Of a stretch of DNA of 61,393 bases, positions 37,967 through 47,213 are shown piece by piece. Numbering within the stretch: the first letter of the stretch is position 1; every line of letters starts with the position of its first letter. Under the pieces are notes generated by a model. The model had not been told where the DNA came from, did not search any database, and was given only the letters and a program-made list of their open reading frames with translations. The stretch comes from Candidatus Mediterraneibacter quadrami (lineage in GTDB: Bacteria > Bacillota > Clostridia > Lachnospirales > Lachnospiraceae), in the NCBI GenBank assembly GCA_019120575.1, contig DWUU01000060.1:1-61393 (forward strand), read 5' to 3'. The position numbers and the translations under genes were made by a program.

Positions 37967-39034
37967 CTACCGGGCGGCGGCCTCCTCAATCAGAGAAATG
38001 ATCGTGTCGATGGAGTCCTGCTGGTCTGAATCACGCATGGCGTCAATATATGTTCCGCGGTTCTCATAGAGCTGCTGAACAGCCTCAAGGAGAGACTCGG
38101 GAGTGAGCGCCTCCTCTTCAATGACCATGCTGAATCCCTGACGTTCAAAAGAACGCGCATTCAGGATCTGGTCGCCGCGGCTGGCTTTTGCCGAGAGCGG
38201 GATCAGGAGATTCGGCTTGCGAAGGGCAAGCAGTTCGCAGATGGCGTTGGCGCCCGCACGGGAGATCACCAGATCCGCAAGTGCGAAGATATCGCGCAGT
38301 TCGTCTTTGACATATTCGAACTGGCAGTAGCCTTCGGTGTCGTTGAGCGACTCGTCCGTTTTGTCCCTGCCGCAGAGATGGATGACCTGGAAATGCTCCA
38401 GAAGCTTCGGCAGGCTCTTGCGCACGGCGTTATTGACGACCACAGAGCCGAGGCTTCCGCCGATCACCAGGATGACCGGTTTGTCGGCGGTGAATCCGCA
38501 CAGGTCAAGGGCCGCGATCTTGTTGCCGGAGAGCAGCTCCTGACGGATTGGGGAGCCGGTGAGAACCGCCTTATCCTTCGGAAGGTATTCCAGCGTCTCC
38601 GGGAAATTGCAGCACACCTTTGTGGCGGACGGGATGGCGATCTTATTTGCCAGGCCCGGCGTCATGTCCGACTCGTGGATGATCACCGGCACTTTGGAGC
38701 GCTTTCCGGCGAGAACGACGGGAACGGATACGAAGCCGCCTTTGGAAAAGATTACATCCGGCTTCAGTTCCTTAATGAGCTTCCGCGCTTCACTGAATCC
38801 CTTCAGAACGCGGAACGGGTCCGTCAGATTCCGGGCGCTTAAGTAGCGGCGCAGCTTGCCGGACGAGATGCCATGATAGGGAATGCCGAAAGGTTCGATC
38901 AGGTCCTTTTCAATGCCGTTGTAAGAACCGATATACTGGATATCATAGCCAAGCTCCGACAGCCTGGGGAGCAGGGCGATATTGGGAGTTACATGTCCGG
39001 CGGTACCGCCGCCGGTTAAAATAATTCGTTTCAT
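37967..39034 (-). CDS. murG: UDP-GlcNAc--undecaprenyl-PP-MurNAc-pentapeptide GlcNAc transferase
   Basis: Makes lipid II from lipid I at the inner membrane face. The 355 residues show the N-domain loop TGGGTAGHVTPNIAL at residue 6, VIIHESDMTPGLAN, and the C-domain donor site VIGGSLGS and SRAGANAICELLAL. ATG at 39034 follows GGAGG by 11 bases. It lies outside the usual division cluster and on its own strand between the sigma and DUF4367 genes, an arrangement also seen for some Firmicutes murG copies. Confidence 0.95.
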   Translation of the reverse strand: MKRIILTGGGTAGHVTPNIALLPRLSELGYDIQYIGSYNGIEKDLIEPFGIPYHGISSGKLRRYLSARNLTDPFRVLKGFSEARKLIKELKPDVIFSKGGFVSVPVVLAGKRSKVPVIIHESDMTPGLANKIAIPSATKVCCNFPETLEYLPKDKAVLTGSPIRQELLSGNKIAALDLCGFTADKPVILVIGGSLGSVVVNNAVRKSLPKLLEHFQVIHLCGRDKTDESLNDTEGYCQFEYVKDELRDIFALADLVISRAGANAICELLALRKPNLLIPLSAKASRGDQILNARSFERQGFSMVIEEEALTPESLLEAVQQLYENRGTYIDAMRDSDQQDSIDTIISLIEEAAAR

Positions 39035-39135
39035 AAGATAAGTATCCTCCGGAAATAATCGTATTAAAACTAATTTCATCTTAACCTTATTTGATGAAAA
39101 GTCAAGGAAAAGATACTGTAGAAAAGGTGCGGAGA

Positions 39136-39912
39136 ATGAAAGAACTTAAGAAGTTATCACTGAAAGAAGAACTGGACAGAGAGGCAGAGAAAATCGAGGA
39201 AGAAGTCGGGAAACGCCGGGATCTGGATGACCTGACCGTGTCCGAAGAGGCGGAGACCGCCCTGTTCAACAAGATCCAGGATTATGAATATGATAAACGG
39301 TTTAAGAAGACCGTACACCGCAGCAGGAAGAAACGCCGGATCCTTCTGGCGGTTGCTGCTGTGCTCGTACTCATATGCGGGAGCGTGATAACCGGAACGG
39401 GGAGCAAGTCGTATCTGAAGGTGTTGATGGAGAGGATCACTGGAGAGGATAGTTTAACAAATATTGATGTGGAGAATATGGATGCACAGACAACAGATGA
39501 CCTGGATGAAATATATATATTTAAAGAAATAAATAAAGAGACGGGAATATCGCCGGTGCATTTTGGATACATACCAGAAGAAATGCATCTGAAGCGGTAT
39601 GAAGTGAATACGGAATTGGGAAGTGCAGAATTACTTTATGATTATAAGGGACAGACAATTCAGTACAGTATGTATATGAATGATGCTGATTCTTCACACG
39701 GATATACAGAGTCTGATAAACTGGTTAATGAATATAAAATAACAACTGAAAAGCAAATAGATGTTGTCATACAGGAGTATTCAGTTGTGAATCAAGATTT
39801 TCATCGTTTTACCGCGGAATTTGAATATCATAATGCGCAGTATCAGCTGGTCGGACTTATGGAAAAGGAAGAATTTGACCAAATAATACAAAAATTGCGG
39901 TTTTATGATTAA
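39136..39912 (+). CDS. DUF4367 membrane protein, possible anti-sigma factor
   Basis: About 258 residues (ATG at 39091 would add 15). The cytoplasmic part of about 75 residues is highly charged (LKEELDREAEKIEEEV), followed by one membrane helix (ILLAVAAVLVLICGSVIT) and an extracytoplasmic domain with GISPVHFGYIPEEMHLKRYEV, the DUF4367 core. Anti-sigma factors of ECF sigma factors often have this design. The last two thirds are clearly more A+T-rich than the start and neighbours, suggesting a different origin for the outer domain. Confidence 0.65.
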   Translation: MKELKKLSLKEELDREAEKIEEEVGKRRDLDDLTVSEEAETALFNKIQDYEYDKRFKKTVHRSRKKRRILLAVAAVLVLICGSVITGTGSKSYLKVLMERITGEDSLTNIDVENMDAQTTDDLDEIYIFKEINKETGISPVHFGYIPEEMHLKRYEVNTELGSAELLYDYKGQTIQYSMYMNDADSSHGYTESDKLVNEYKITTEKQIDVVIQEYSVVNQDFHRFTAEFEYHNAQYQLVGLMEKEEFDQIIQKLRFYD

Positions 39913-39996
39913 AACGCGTAAGTTTTTTGTGATTCATCTGTTTATATATATAGAGACTTTGATAAACATATAGAAATTAAAAAGGAAGAACAGAAG

Positions 39997-40494
39997 ATGG
40001 GAAAACGTATTTTATCGATGCTGTGCAGTGTTGCCCTCTTATGCACGATGCTGGCTGGAGTGGCAAATGCCCAGACAGTTGATCCGGATGTAAAATGTGT
40101 TGACGGATCTTACCTTACGGATGAGGACAGTTCCACGGGTTCATCCGTTCCGAATGGAGCGAGAGGCGAGTACCTGATGCGGGGATCCTGTACGATTTCG
40201 AAGGCTGGGTTAACTAGAATTTATGCGTATGCCTCCACAACAGCAACGCAGGTTGTGAATTATATGCAGACTATCGTCTATGTAGATCGATACAATGCAG
40301 AGAAAGACGCCTGGGGACAGGTTTATTACTGGTATGAGGAAGATCATGATGACTACTATATGGCCACGGATGCAGCGGTTGTTGTGGAACCGGGATATTA
40401 CTACCGGGTTCGTGCAATCCACATTGCTGGAGACCAGTACCCGTACGAAGAAACAGCATCTGTCACCAACGGAATCTACCTTCCGCCGATTTAG
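39997..40494 (+). CDS. secreted DUF6147 protein
   Basis: 165 residues with a signal peptide (MGKRILSMLCSVALLCTMLAG, cleavage near AQT at about 27). The rest is beta-rich with many Tyr and aromatic pairs (YYWYEEDHDDYY). I recognise the pattern, LMRGSCTISKAGLTRIYAYASTTATQ, as DUF6147. No catalytic residues are evident; function unknown. It follows the DUF4367 gene by 84 bases in the same direction. Confidence 0.75.
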   Translation: MGKRILSMLCSVALLCTMLAGVANAQTVDPDVKCVDGSYLTDEDSSTGSSVPNGARGEYLMRGSCTISKAGLTRIYAYASTTATQVVNYMQTIVYVDRYNAEKDAWGQVYYWYEEDHDDYYMATDAAVVVEPGYYYRVRAIHIAGDQYPYEETASVTNGIYLPPI

Positions 40495-40526
40495 GAACCT
40501 GGCCTGTTAAATAAAACTGAATAAAG

Positions 40527-40667
40527 ATTAAGCCCTGAGAGCAGCCGCCGATGCGTGCCACGGAAACTATTAATCAAATAAAAAATAAAGAAAGTATTTG
40601 AGAAACCTGTTCCGGAAACACCACTTTTATATCGGCATACATAAGGCGGCTGCTCTCAGGGCTTAAT
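40527..40667. repeat. 23-bp perfect inverted repeat with a 95-base loop
   Basis: ATTAAGCCCTGAGAGCAGCC at 40527 onwards (23 bases to 40549) is exactly complementary to 40645-40667. The loop 40550-40644 is A-rich. It lies between convergent DUF6147 and TSCPD genes. It may be a small non-autonomous element or a bidirectional terminator. Confidence 0.85.
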
Positions 40668-40679
40668 TTATGGCGGCCG

Positions 40680-40922
40680 TTATTCTCCGGCCGCCTCTTT
40701 TAAGGCTTTCGCGAGCTGATCGGGACATGACGTTGTCTTGAATCCGCAGCGGATCCCATCCAGTCTCCGGATGGCCTCGTCCACATCCATTCCATCGATG
40801 AGGCGGGAGATGCCCTGCAGGTTGCCGTTGCAGCCTCCGCGGAAGGAGACATTTCTTACTTTGTGATCTACAATGTCAAAATGGATCTGCTGTGAGCAGA
40901 CGCCCTTCGGTGTATATTCCAT
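40680..40922 (-). CDS. TSCPD-domain protein (TIGR03905 type)
   Basis: 80 residues with the pattern CSQQIHFDIVDHKVRNVSFRGGCNGNLQGI and the C-terminal C...TSCPDQLAKAL that names the domain. The three Cys suggest metal binding. Such domains also occur at the end of class II ribonucleotide reductases. A good minus-strand promoter lies at 41032-41004. Confidence 0.88.
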   Translation of the reverse strand: MEYTPKGVCSQQIHFDIVDHKVRNVSFRGGCNGNLQGISRLIDGMDVDEAIRRLDGIRCGFKTTSCPDQLAKALKEAAGE

Positions 40923-41003
40923 TGTGTTTCATCCTCCATATAATTCAGGTTTGTTTTTGATCCGGTCTGCCGTCGTTTGCTTCGTCCGGCCGGATCAATA
41001 TGC

Positions 41004-41032
41004 ATTATAGCAGTTTCTCCCGGAAAGTTCAA
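41004..41032 (-). promoter_or_regulatory. promoter of the TSCPD gene
   Basis: On the minus strand TTGAAC (41032-41027), a 17-base spacer and TATAAT (41009-41004). The remaining intergenic bases to 41262 hold a GC-rich palindromic stretch near 41075-41115 and a plus-strand TATAAT near 41184 that may serve the next gene. Confidence 0.7.
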
Positions 41033-41262
41033 TTTTCGTGTGACATTTTCCGGGCCGATGTGACGGCATTCCGGCGCGGACGGGGAGGGTCGCCGTCCTT
41101 CGCGGCGGCGCGGCGGCGCATCCGGCAGGTATGTGTAGAAATGTGCAGAACGGTTTATGCGGACAAGCGCGCCGGGATAGACTATAATGACCCCAGACAC
41201 AACAGGAACCGTCAGTGTGACAGGGGAGATTGTGAGAGAATAATTAAACAGGAGGGTCAACT

Positions 41263-42084
41263 ATGTTAGAAGGATTGGCAGCAGACACCGGCGTTATCAC
41301 ATATCTGATGGCGGCGGCCGGCATACTCGGGATACTGGCAAAGATCGTGAACCAGCTCACCCTGAACCGGCTCGTAAGAGAGGCCGGGAATATGCCGAAG
41401 AGCACACACCGGCTGATAAAACTCGTAAGGTCAAAGTACGAACACGCATGCATGATCCGCGATTCGGTGGAAAACACGGATGCGTTTGTGGAAAAATATA
41501 TTTATGAATACCGGGGATTTCTGTTCCGCATACATACGTGGCGGCAGATCGAGATCCTGACGGTATGGTTTGCCGGCATCCTGGCGGCGCTTGGGGCGTC
41601 GGTACTTTACTTTTCTTCCGGATTCAGCGAATCCGTTTATCAATATATCGCGGCCGGGGCGGCGGAGGTGGTGCTGCTGTCCATGGTCATGCGGCTGACG
41701 GACGAGCCCTATAAGATCCGTGCCCTGAAGATGTATATGACGGACTATCTGGAAAACATCTGTACAGTCCAGCTTCGCAGGCACGGGATAAGGGAGCGGG
41801 AGACCATCGATGTGATCGCCGCGGAGAACACGGCGAGAAATGCGAAGACGCCGGAGACCGGGACCGGGCGCCGGAAAGGGGAAAAGGCGGAGCCGCCTGC
41901 GGAGAAGCGGGCGGCACGGAGCGTCAGGGCAGCCAGGTCCGGGGAGGATCCGGAGGAGAAAGAACTGCCCATCAACATTGAAGGCGAGCCCAGAGAACAG
42001 GAGCCGCAGGAGAAAGGAACAGGCGAGCGCGCGCCGCTCAGAGAGGAGGCGATCCGCCAGATCCTTGAAGAGTTTTTAGCCTGA
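41263..42084 (+). CDS. membrane protein of unknown function
   Basis: 273 residues. Three hydrophobic segments (about 10-28, 92-115 and 122-142) are followed by a long, very charged C-terminal tail (about residues 175-260, rich in Glu, Arg, Ala and Pro) and a conserved-looking end EEAIRQILEEFLA. No domain is recognised. The tail is GC-rich and of low complexity. It has its own ribosome site (AGGAGG) and is followed by the pgi promoter. Confidence 0.7.
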   Translation: MLEGLAADTGVITYLMAAAGILGILAKIVNQLTLNRLVREAGNMPKSTHRLIKLVRSKYEHACMIRDSVENTDAFVEKYIYEYRGFLFRIHTWRQIEILTVWFAGILAALGASVLYFSSGFSESVYQYIAAGAAEVVLLSMVMRLTDEPYKIRALKMYMTDYLENICTVQLRRHGIRERETIDVIAAENTARNAKTPETGTGRRKGEKAEPPAEKRAARSVRAARSGEDPEEKELPINIEGEPREQEPQEKGTGERAPLREEAIRQILEEFLA

Positions 42085-42103
42085 CGGTTTTACAGAAACA
42101 ACC

Positions 42104-42132
42104 TTGAATAAGCCCCGCAGATTTGCTAAAAT
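42104..42132 (+). promoter_or_regulatory. promoter of pgi
   Basis: TTGAAT at 42104-42109, 17-base spacer and TAAAAT at 42127-42132, about 93 bases upstream of the start codon. Confidence 0.6.
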
Positions 42133-42224
42133 GTGCATAGAGTATCGGCGGCGGATGTGTCCGCAGAGGCCGGGATTCAAATGATTACAGTGATATCCAA
42201 AAATATCAGAGAGGAAGGATAACA

Positions 42225-43571
42225 ATGAGCAAGGTGACATTTGATTATTCAAAGGCATGCAGTTTCATTCAGGAGCATGAGATGGAGTATATGAGCGAGC
42301 TCGCAGCGCAGGCGAAGGACAAACTCGTGGCGAAGACGGGGGCGGGAAATGATTTCCTGGGATGGATCGATCTCCCGGTTGATTATGACAAAGAAGAGTT
42401 TGACCGCATCAAGAAAGCGGCGGCGAAGATCCGCGAGGACTCCGAAGTCCTTCTGGTGATCGGCATCGGCGGATCCTATCTCGGCGCAAGGGCGGCCATC
42501 GAGTTCCTGGGACATTCATTTGCAAATGTGGTTTCAAAGGAAGTACGCAAGTCTCCGGAGATCTACTATGTGGGAAACAGCATCAGCAGCACTTATATCA
42601 AAGATCTGATGGACGTTGTCGGCGACCGGGATTTCTCGATCAACATGATCTCCAAGTCCGGCACAACGACAGAGCCTGCGATCGCATTCCGCGTATTCAA
42701 GGAGATCCTGGAGAAGAAATACGGCAAAGCGGAAGCTGCAAAGAGAATCTATGCAACGACAGACCGCGCGAAGGGAGCCCTCAAGAATCTGGCGACAGAG
42801 GAAGGTTATGAGACCTTCGTTGTACCGGATGACGTAGGCGGACGTTTCTCCGTACTGACGGCGGTAGGCCTGCTTCCGATCGCGGTGAGCGGCGCGGACA
42901 TCGACAAGCTGATGGAAGGCGCGGCGGCAGGAAGAAAGGCGGCACTCGAGAATGCATTCGAGGACAACGACGCCATGAAATATGCGGCAGTGAGAAATAT
43001 CCTTCTCCGCAAGGGCAAGACCATTGAGGTTCTGGCAAACTATGAGCCGAGCCTGCACTATGTATCCGAGTGGTGGAAACAGCTCTACGGCGAGAGCGAG
43101 GGCAAGGACCAGAAGGGCATCTTCCCGGCATCCGTAGACCTGACCACAGACCTGCACTCCATGGGACAGTTCATCCAGGACGGCAACAGGGTCCTGTTCG
43201 AGACCGTTCTCAATGTAGAGAAGTCCAGGGAAGAGATCATCATCAACGAAGAGCCGGTGGATCTGGACGGACTGAACTATCTGGCAGGCAGGAATGTAGA
43301 CTTTATCAACAAGAGCGCGATGAACGGTACGATCCTCGCCCACACGGACGGAAATGTTCCGAACCTGATGGTGAAGATCCCGGAGCAGAATGAATTCTAC
43401 CTCGGCGAACTGTTCTACTTCTTCGAGTTCGCGTGCGGCGTGAGCGGATACTTACTCGGCGTTAATCCGTTCAACCAGCCGGGCGTTGAGAGTTACAAGA
43501 AGAACATGTTCGCACTTCTCGGAAAACCGGGATATGAGGAACAGAGGGAGGCGCTCCTCAGGAGACTGTAG
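42225..43571 (+). CDS. pgi: glucose-6-phosphate isomerase
   Basis: Interconverts glucose 6-phosphate and fructose 6-phosphate. The 448 residues are normal for the short Firmicutes form. Visible are the SIS motifs [33 protein letters not shown], the [17 protein letters not shown] signature, and the catalytic-end [22 protein letters not shown] lies eight bases before the ATG. It works with the phosphofructokinase encoded 2.6 kb downstream. Confidence 0.98.
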   Translation: MSKVTFDYSKACSFIQEHEMEYMSELAAQAKDKLVAKTGAGNDFLGWIDLPVDYDKEEFDRIKKAAAKIREDSEVLLVIGIGGSYLGARAAIEFLGHSFANVVSKEVRKSPEIYYVGNSISSTYIKDLMDVVGDRDFSINMISKSGTTTEPAIAFRVFKEILEKKYGKAEAAKRIYATTDRAKGALKNLATEEGYETFVVPDDVGGRFSVLTAVGLLPIAVSGADIDKLMEGAAAGRKAALENAFEDNDAMKYAAVRNILLRKGKTIEVLANYEPSLHYVSEWWKQLYGESEGKDQKGIFPASVDLTTDLHSMGQFIQDGNRVLFETVLNVEKSREEIIINEEPVDLDGLNYLAGRNVDFINKSAMNGTILAHTDGNVPNLMVKIPEQNEFYLGELFYFFEFACGVSGYLLGVNPFNQPGVESYKKNMFALLGKPGYEEQREALLRRL

Positions 43572-43640
43572 GAACCGGGATCTGCGGCGGGACCGTTCGG
43601 CTGCAGAGCGCATAAAACGATATAGTGGAATTGTGAAATA

Positions 43641-43686
43641 ATACGGTGCTTCCGGCGGATGATCCTGCCGGGGCGCCGTATTTTTG
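43641..43686 (+). terminator. intrinsic terminator of pgi
   Basis: An 18-bp stem (43641-43658 with 43664-43681, all mismatches being G-U compatible) with loop ATGAT, followed by TTTTT. Confidence 0.85.
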
Positions 43687-43791
43687 CGCGATAAACCCGG
43701 CAAGCGGACGCCATGCTTGCATGAGCGGACATTTTCCGGGCAACGGACAGCGAACGGCTGTGCCGTGAGCTGCCGCGGTATCGCGTGGATT

Positions 43792-43820
43792 GGACAGGGG
43801 GAAGGAACTTCCCCCTGTCC
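43792..43820. repeat. REP-like palindrome (copy 1)
   Basis: GGACAGGGGGAAG and CTTCCCCCTGTCC pair perfectly around GAA. The rest of 43690-43890 contains no gene that I can support. Confidence 0.7.
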
Positions 43821-43897
43821 GATCATAAAAAATATACAGTCGTTATAATAAAGTGCGGTATTTTACCATATTTATATTAAATTTACTACGATTTCCA

Positions 43898-43926
43898 TTG
43901 GTTTGTACGGTCGAATGGGGTAGAAT
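43898..43926 (+). promoter_or_regulatory. promoter of the LytTR two-component operon
   Basis: TTGGTT at 43898-43903, 17-base spacer and TAGAAT at 43921-43926, about 40 bases before the coding start. The AT-rich stretch just upstream (43855-43890) may hold regulator sites. Confidence 0.55.
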
Positions 43927-43964
43927 AATTAAGATAGAGAATGCAAATGATAAGGAGGTAAAGT

Positions 43965-44693
43965 ATGCGCGCGGCTATCGTAGACGACTCAAAAGATGAC
44001 CTGCAGTACCTGTACGACAACATTTCCAGATACTGTACGGAACATAAAGTGCACATGCAGATCGACCAGTTCGACAACGAACAGAAATTTCTCTATGCCA
44101 TTAAAGACAAGAAATATGATCTCGTATTTCTTGATATTTTCATGAACCGGGTCGGCGGCGACCGTGTGGCCCGCTACGTCCGCGATCAGTGGCAGAACTG
44201 TCAGATCATCTTCACGACGGCCAGCAGGGATCACGCCGTGGAGGCATTTAAAGTGAGAGCGCTTGATTATCTTGTGAAGCCGTATACATACGAGGATTTT
44301 GTCGGAGCGATGGACCGGTTCGAGGAAGTGTATGACAAATTTCTTCACTACATCGAGCTGAAGGAAGGCCGGCAGTTTACAAGGATCCTGATCACTGATA
44401 TTATGTATGTAGATTACCACAACCATTACATACAGGTGCATACGACGTCAAATGTGGTCCGCTCCTATATGCCTTTCGATAAATTTGCCCCGTCTCTGGA
44501 GCCGTACAGCCAGTTCCTCTGGTGCTACCGGAACTGCATGGTGAACATGGACTACATCGTCTCGGTGGGCGACCGCGACTTCGTCCTGACGGACGGCAAG
44601 CGCATTCCGATCTCAAGGGCGATGCATCACGAAGTGACCCAGGCGTATGCAAACTATATGTTTGAGTACGTGAGCCGGAGAGCAGAGGAATGA
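43965..44693 (+). CDS. LytTR-family response regulator
   Basis: 242 residues. The receiver domain (1-120) has the acidic pair DDSKDD, phospho-Asp in LVFLDIFMN near residue 56, and the Lys in DYLVKPYTY. The C-terminal LytTR DNA-binding domain contains ITDIMYVDYHNHYIQVHT and FLWCYRNCMVNMDYI. AGGAGG lies seven bases before the ATG. It overlaps the kinase gene by four bases (ATGA). Confidence 0.95.
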   Translation: MRAAIVDDSKDDLQYLYDNISRYCTEHKVHMQIDQFDNEQKFLYAIKDKKYDLVFLDIFMNRVGGDRVARYVRDQWQNCQIIFTTASRDHAVEAFKVRALDYLVKPYTYEDFVGAMDRFEEVYDKFLHYIELKEGRQFTRILITDIMYVDYHNHYIQVHTTSNVVRSYMPFDKFAPSLEPYSQFLWCYRNCMVNMDYIVSVGDRDFVLTDGKRIPISRAMHHEVTQAYANYMFEYVSRRAEE

Positions 44694-46027
44694 ATATCAC
44701 ACCAAGTTTTTTCGTTATCGCGGCAGCCTATGTCGTGACCGTTGTTATCATACTTTACTGGACATTTAAAGATAAGATCATGAAACCCGTCTGGGGCCGG
44801 CTGGTCGCAGCCATTGCAGCATTTGCGGCAGTAGCGGTCGGCGGCAGCATGGGATATGTAATATTCGGGCCGGACAGTTATGTCCAGCCCTTTATTACGG
44901 TTGTCACGGCGTTCGGGTGCTTTTTTATCCCTTATATCGTGCTGGATTACAATCTGGGACAGTGCCTGTTTATCTCAGGCGTTGTCAAATGTTATGCGGA
45001 TGATATCGCGCTGCTGGCAACGTCCCTTTATTATCTCGTGTCGGATGATCTGCCGGAGACTTATCTGGGCTTCCCGGTCTGGCCGGTGCTGTTGGTTACG
45101 GCGGTCACCTTCCCGCTGATTATGCTTTTTTACAGGAAACTGGTGCGGCCGGCACTTGACTGCAGCGGATTCCTGAAGTCCTGGTCCTATACCTGGCTCA
45201 TCCCGTTCATGGTGAATACGATGTACGCGTTCTTCATGCAGCCGGGATTCACCGTGATCAGTGATTTCCCGGGGGAGAAGTTCCTGTTCGTGCCGTATAT
45301 GTGGGTGCTGCTCACGTTCGGCGCATACGTGATCCTCACGCTGGCGCTGCTCGGCCAGAGTCAGAACGCCCAACTTCAGGAGGGGCTCCACATCTCGGAG
45401 ACTCAGATCAACGCCCAGCAGAAGCAGCTGGAGAACCTGCAGGCGCATATCAGTGAAACATCAAAACTCCGCCACGACATGCGGCATCATCTCCTGGCGA
45501 TCAAAGCCTATGCGCAGGACGGGAAATGCAGGGACATCCTCAGCTATCTGGAGAAATGCATTGCCTTTATGGATCAGAGGGATCCGGGCGTGTGGAGCGG
45601 CAATCCGGTGGTGGACGCGCTGCTCGGGTATTATAAAGGCAATGCGGAGGATGAGGGGATCCGGACAGAACTCCATGTGGAGACGGATAAGCATCTCCCG
45701 GTCAGCGATACGGACATCTGCATCATCCTCGGCAATCTTCTGGAAAATGCCTACGAGGCGTGCATGAGGCAGAAGAGGGGAGAGCGGTTCATCAAGATCC
45801 GGCTCCATCAGACCGGCGATGTACTGATCGTCATGGTGGAGAATTCCTATGAGGGGACCGTGCGCAGAGAAGACGGAAGATTTCTCTCATCGAAAGCGGA
45901 GATGCGGAAGGGGATCGGCATTACATCCGTGCTGGACGTATGTAAAAAATATAACGGGATCCCGAAGATCGAATACACCGGATCCCTGTTTAAGGTTTCA
46001 ATCCTGTTGAATGGAATCAGCAAATAG
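44690..46027 (+). CDS. GHKL-domain membrane sensor histidine kinase
   Basis: 445 residues with about six or seven N-terminal membrane helices (to about 225), a coiled coil (INAQQKQLENLQAHI), the phosphoacceptor box KLRHDMRHHLLAIKAYA, the N box ILGNLLENAYEACM and a glycine loop KGIGITSVLDVCKKY. This design is that of Agr/Vir-type kinases that pair with LytTR regulators and often sense peptides. No peptide precursor gene is seen nearby. Confidence 0.93.
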   Translation: MNITPSFFVIAAAYVVTVVIILYWTFKDKIMKPVWGRLVAAIAAFAAVAVGGSMGYVIFGPDSYVQPFITVVTAFGCFFIPYIVLDYNLGQCLFISGVVKCYADDIALLATSLYYLVSDDLPETYLGFPVWPVLLVTAVTFPLIMLFYRKLVRPALDCSGFLKSWSYTWLIPFMVNTMYAFFMQPGFTVISDFPGEKFLFVPYMWVLLTFGAYVILTLALLGQSQNAQLQEGLHISETQINAQQKQLENLQAHISETSKLRHDMRHHLLAIKAYAQDGKCRDILSYLEKCIAFMDQRDPGVWSGNPVVDALLGYYKGNAEDEGIRTELHVETDKHLPVSDTDICIILGNLLENAYEACMRQKRGERFIKIRLHQTGDVLIVMVENSYEGTVRREDGRFLSSKAEMRKGIGITSVLDVCKKYNGIPKIEYTGSLFKVSILLNGISK

Positions 46028-46040
46028 GGTATAATAATAG

Positions 46041-46073
46041 GCAGTCGAGACAACCCCGGCTGCTTATTTTTTT
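46041..46073 (+). terminator. terminator of the two-component operon
   Basis: GCAGTCG and CGGCTGC pair (one G-U) around a nine-base loop, followed by TTATTTTTTT. Confidence 0.7.
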
Positions 46074-46136
46074 CCGGACGGGGATCCGGACCGGAAGAAG
46101 CATATGCCGGCAGAGACAGTAAGGAGGAAACGGACT

Positions 46137-47213
46137 ATGTTAAGAATCGGAATGTTGACAAGCGGCGGTGACTGCCAGGCGCTGAATGCGGCGATGCGCG
46201 GCGTCGTGAAAGGGATCTGTTCAAAGAGAAGCGACGTGGAGATCTACGGATTCAAGGACGGGTACAAAGGTCTGATCTATGCGGACTTCAGCATGCTCAC
46301 ATCCAAGGATTTCTCAGGGATCCTGACACGGGGCGGTACGATACTGGGTACGTCCAGGCAGCCGTTCAAGCTGATGCGCGTGCCGGACAAGGACGGGCTT
46401 GACAAGGTTGAGGCGATGAAGCATACATACCATAAGCTGAACCTGAACTGTCTGGTGATCCTGGGCGGAAACGGAACGCACAAGACGGCGAACCTGCTCC
46501 GGGAGGAAGGGCTGAATGTCATCACACTTCCGAAGACTATCGACAACGACCTCTGGGGAACGGATATGACTTTCGGATTCCAGAGCGCGGTGGACGTGGC
46601 CACGGACACCATTGACCGGATCCACACGACCGCAACATCACACAGCCGTGTGTTTATCATCGAGGTTATGGGACATAAGGTGGGACATGTGACGCTCCAC
46701 GCGGGCATCGCAGGCGGCGCGGACATCATCCTCCTGCCGGAGATCCCCTATGACATCAAGTCCATTAAGAAAGTGATCGAAGGCCGCAGCAACGCCGGCA
46801 AGCCGTTCACCATCCTGGCGGTGGCGGAGGGCGCCATCTCGAAGAAGGACGCGAAGCTGTCCAAGAAAGAGTATAAAGAGAAGCTGGCGAAGCGGAAATA
46901 TCCGTCCATCGCTTACGAGCTGGCGGAGCAGATCCAGAAAGAGACCGGCAAGGAAGTCCGCATCACAGTTCCGGGCCACACTCAGAGAGGCGGTTCCCCG
47001 TGTCCCTACGACCGTGTATTTGCCACGAGAGTGGGCGCGAAGGCGGCGGAGCTGATCCTGGCGGAGAAGTACGGATACATGGTGGCGATGAAGAACGGTG
47101 AGACGACGAAGGTGCCGCTGGAGGAAGTGGCAGGAAAACTGAAAATGGTCGATCCGAAGTGCGGCCTCATCAAAGAGGCAAGACTGACCGGCATCAGCTT
47201 TGGAGACGAATAA
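46137..47213 (+). CDS. 6-phosphofructokinase (group III / mixed-type residues)
   Basis: Phosphorylates fructose 6-phosphate in glycolysis. The 358 residues have the phosphate-donor loop LTSGGDCQALNAAM near residue 7, GGNGTHKTANLL near 109 and PKTIDNDLWGTD near 132, plus GHTQRGGSP. In E. coli ATP-PFK the last two read GGDGS and PGTIDND; PPi enzymes have GGDD and PKTIDND. Gly followed by Lys here is the combination of clade-X enzymes, usually ATP users, but Asp is replaced by Asn in GGNG. ATG at 46137 follows AAGGAGG. It overlaps dnaX by one base. Confidence 0.9.
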   Translation: MLRIGMLTSGGDCQALNAAMRGVVKGICSKRSDVEIYGFKDGYKGLIYADFSMLTSKDFSGILTRGGTILGTSRQPFKLMRVPDKDGLDKVEAMKHTYHKLNLNCLVILGGNGTHKTANLLREEGLNVITLPKTIDNDLWGTDMTFGFQSAVDVATDTIDRIHTTATSHSRVFIIEVMGHKVGHVTLHAGIAGGADIILLPEIPYDIKSIKKVIEGRSNAGKPFTILAVAEGAISKKDAKLSKKEYKEKLAKRKYPSIAYELAEQIQKETGKEVRITVPGHTQRGGSPCPYDRVFATRVGAKAAELILAEKYGYMVAMKNGETTKVPLEEVAGKLKMVDPKCGLIKEARLTGISFGDE

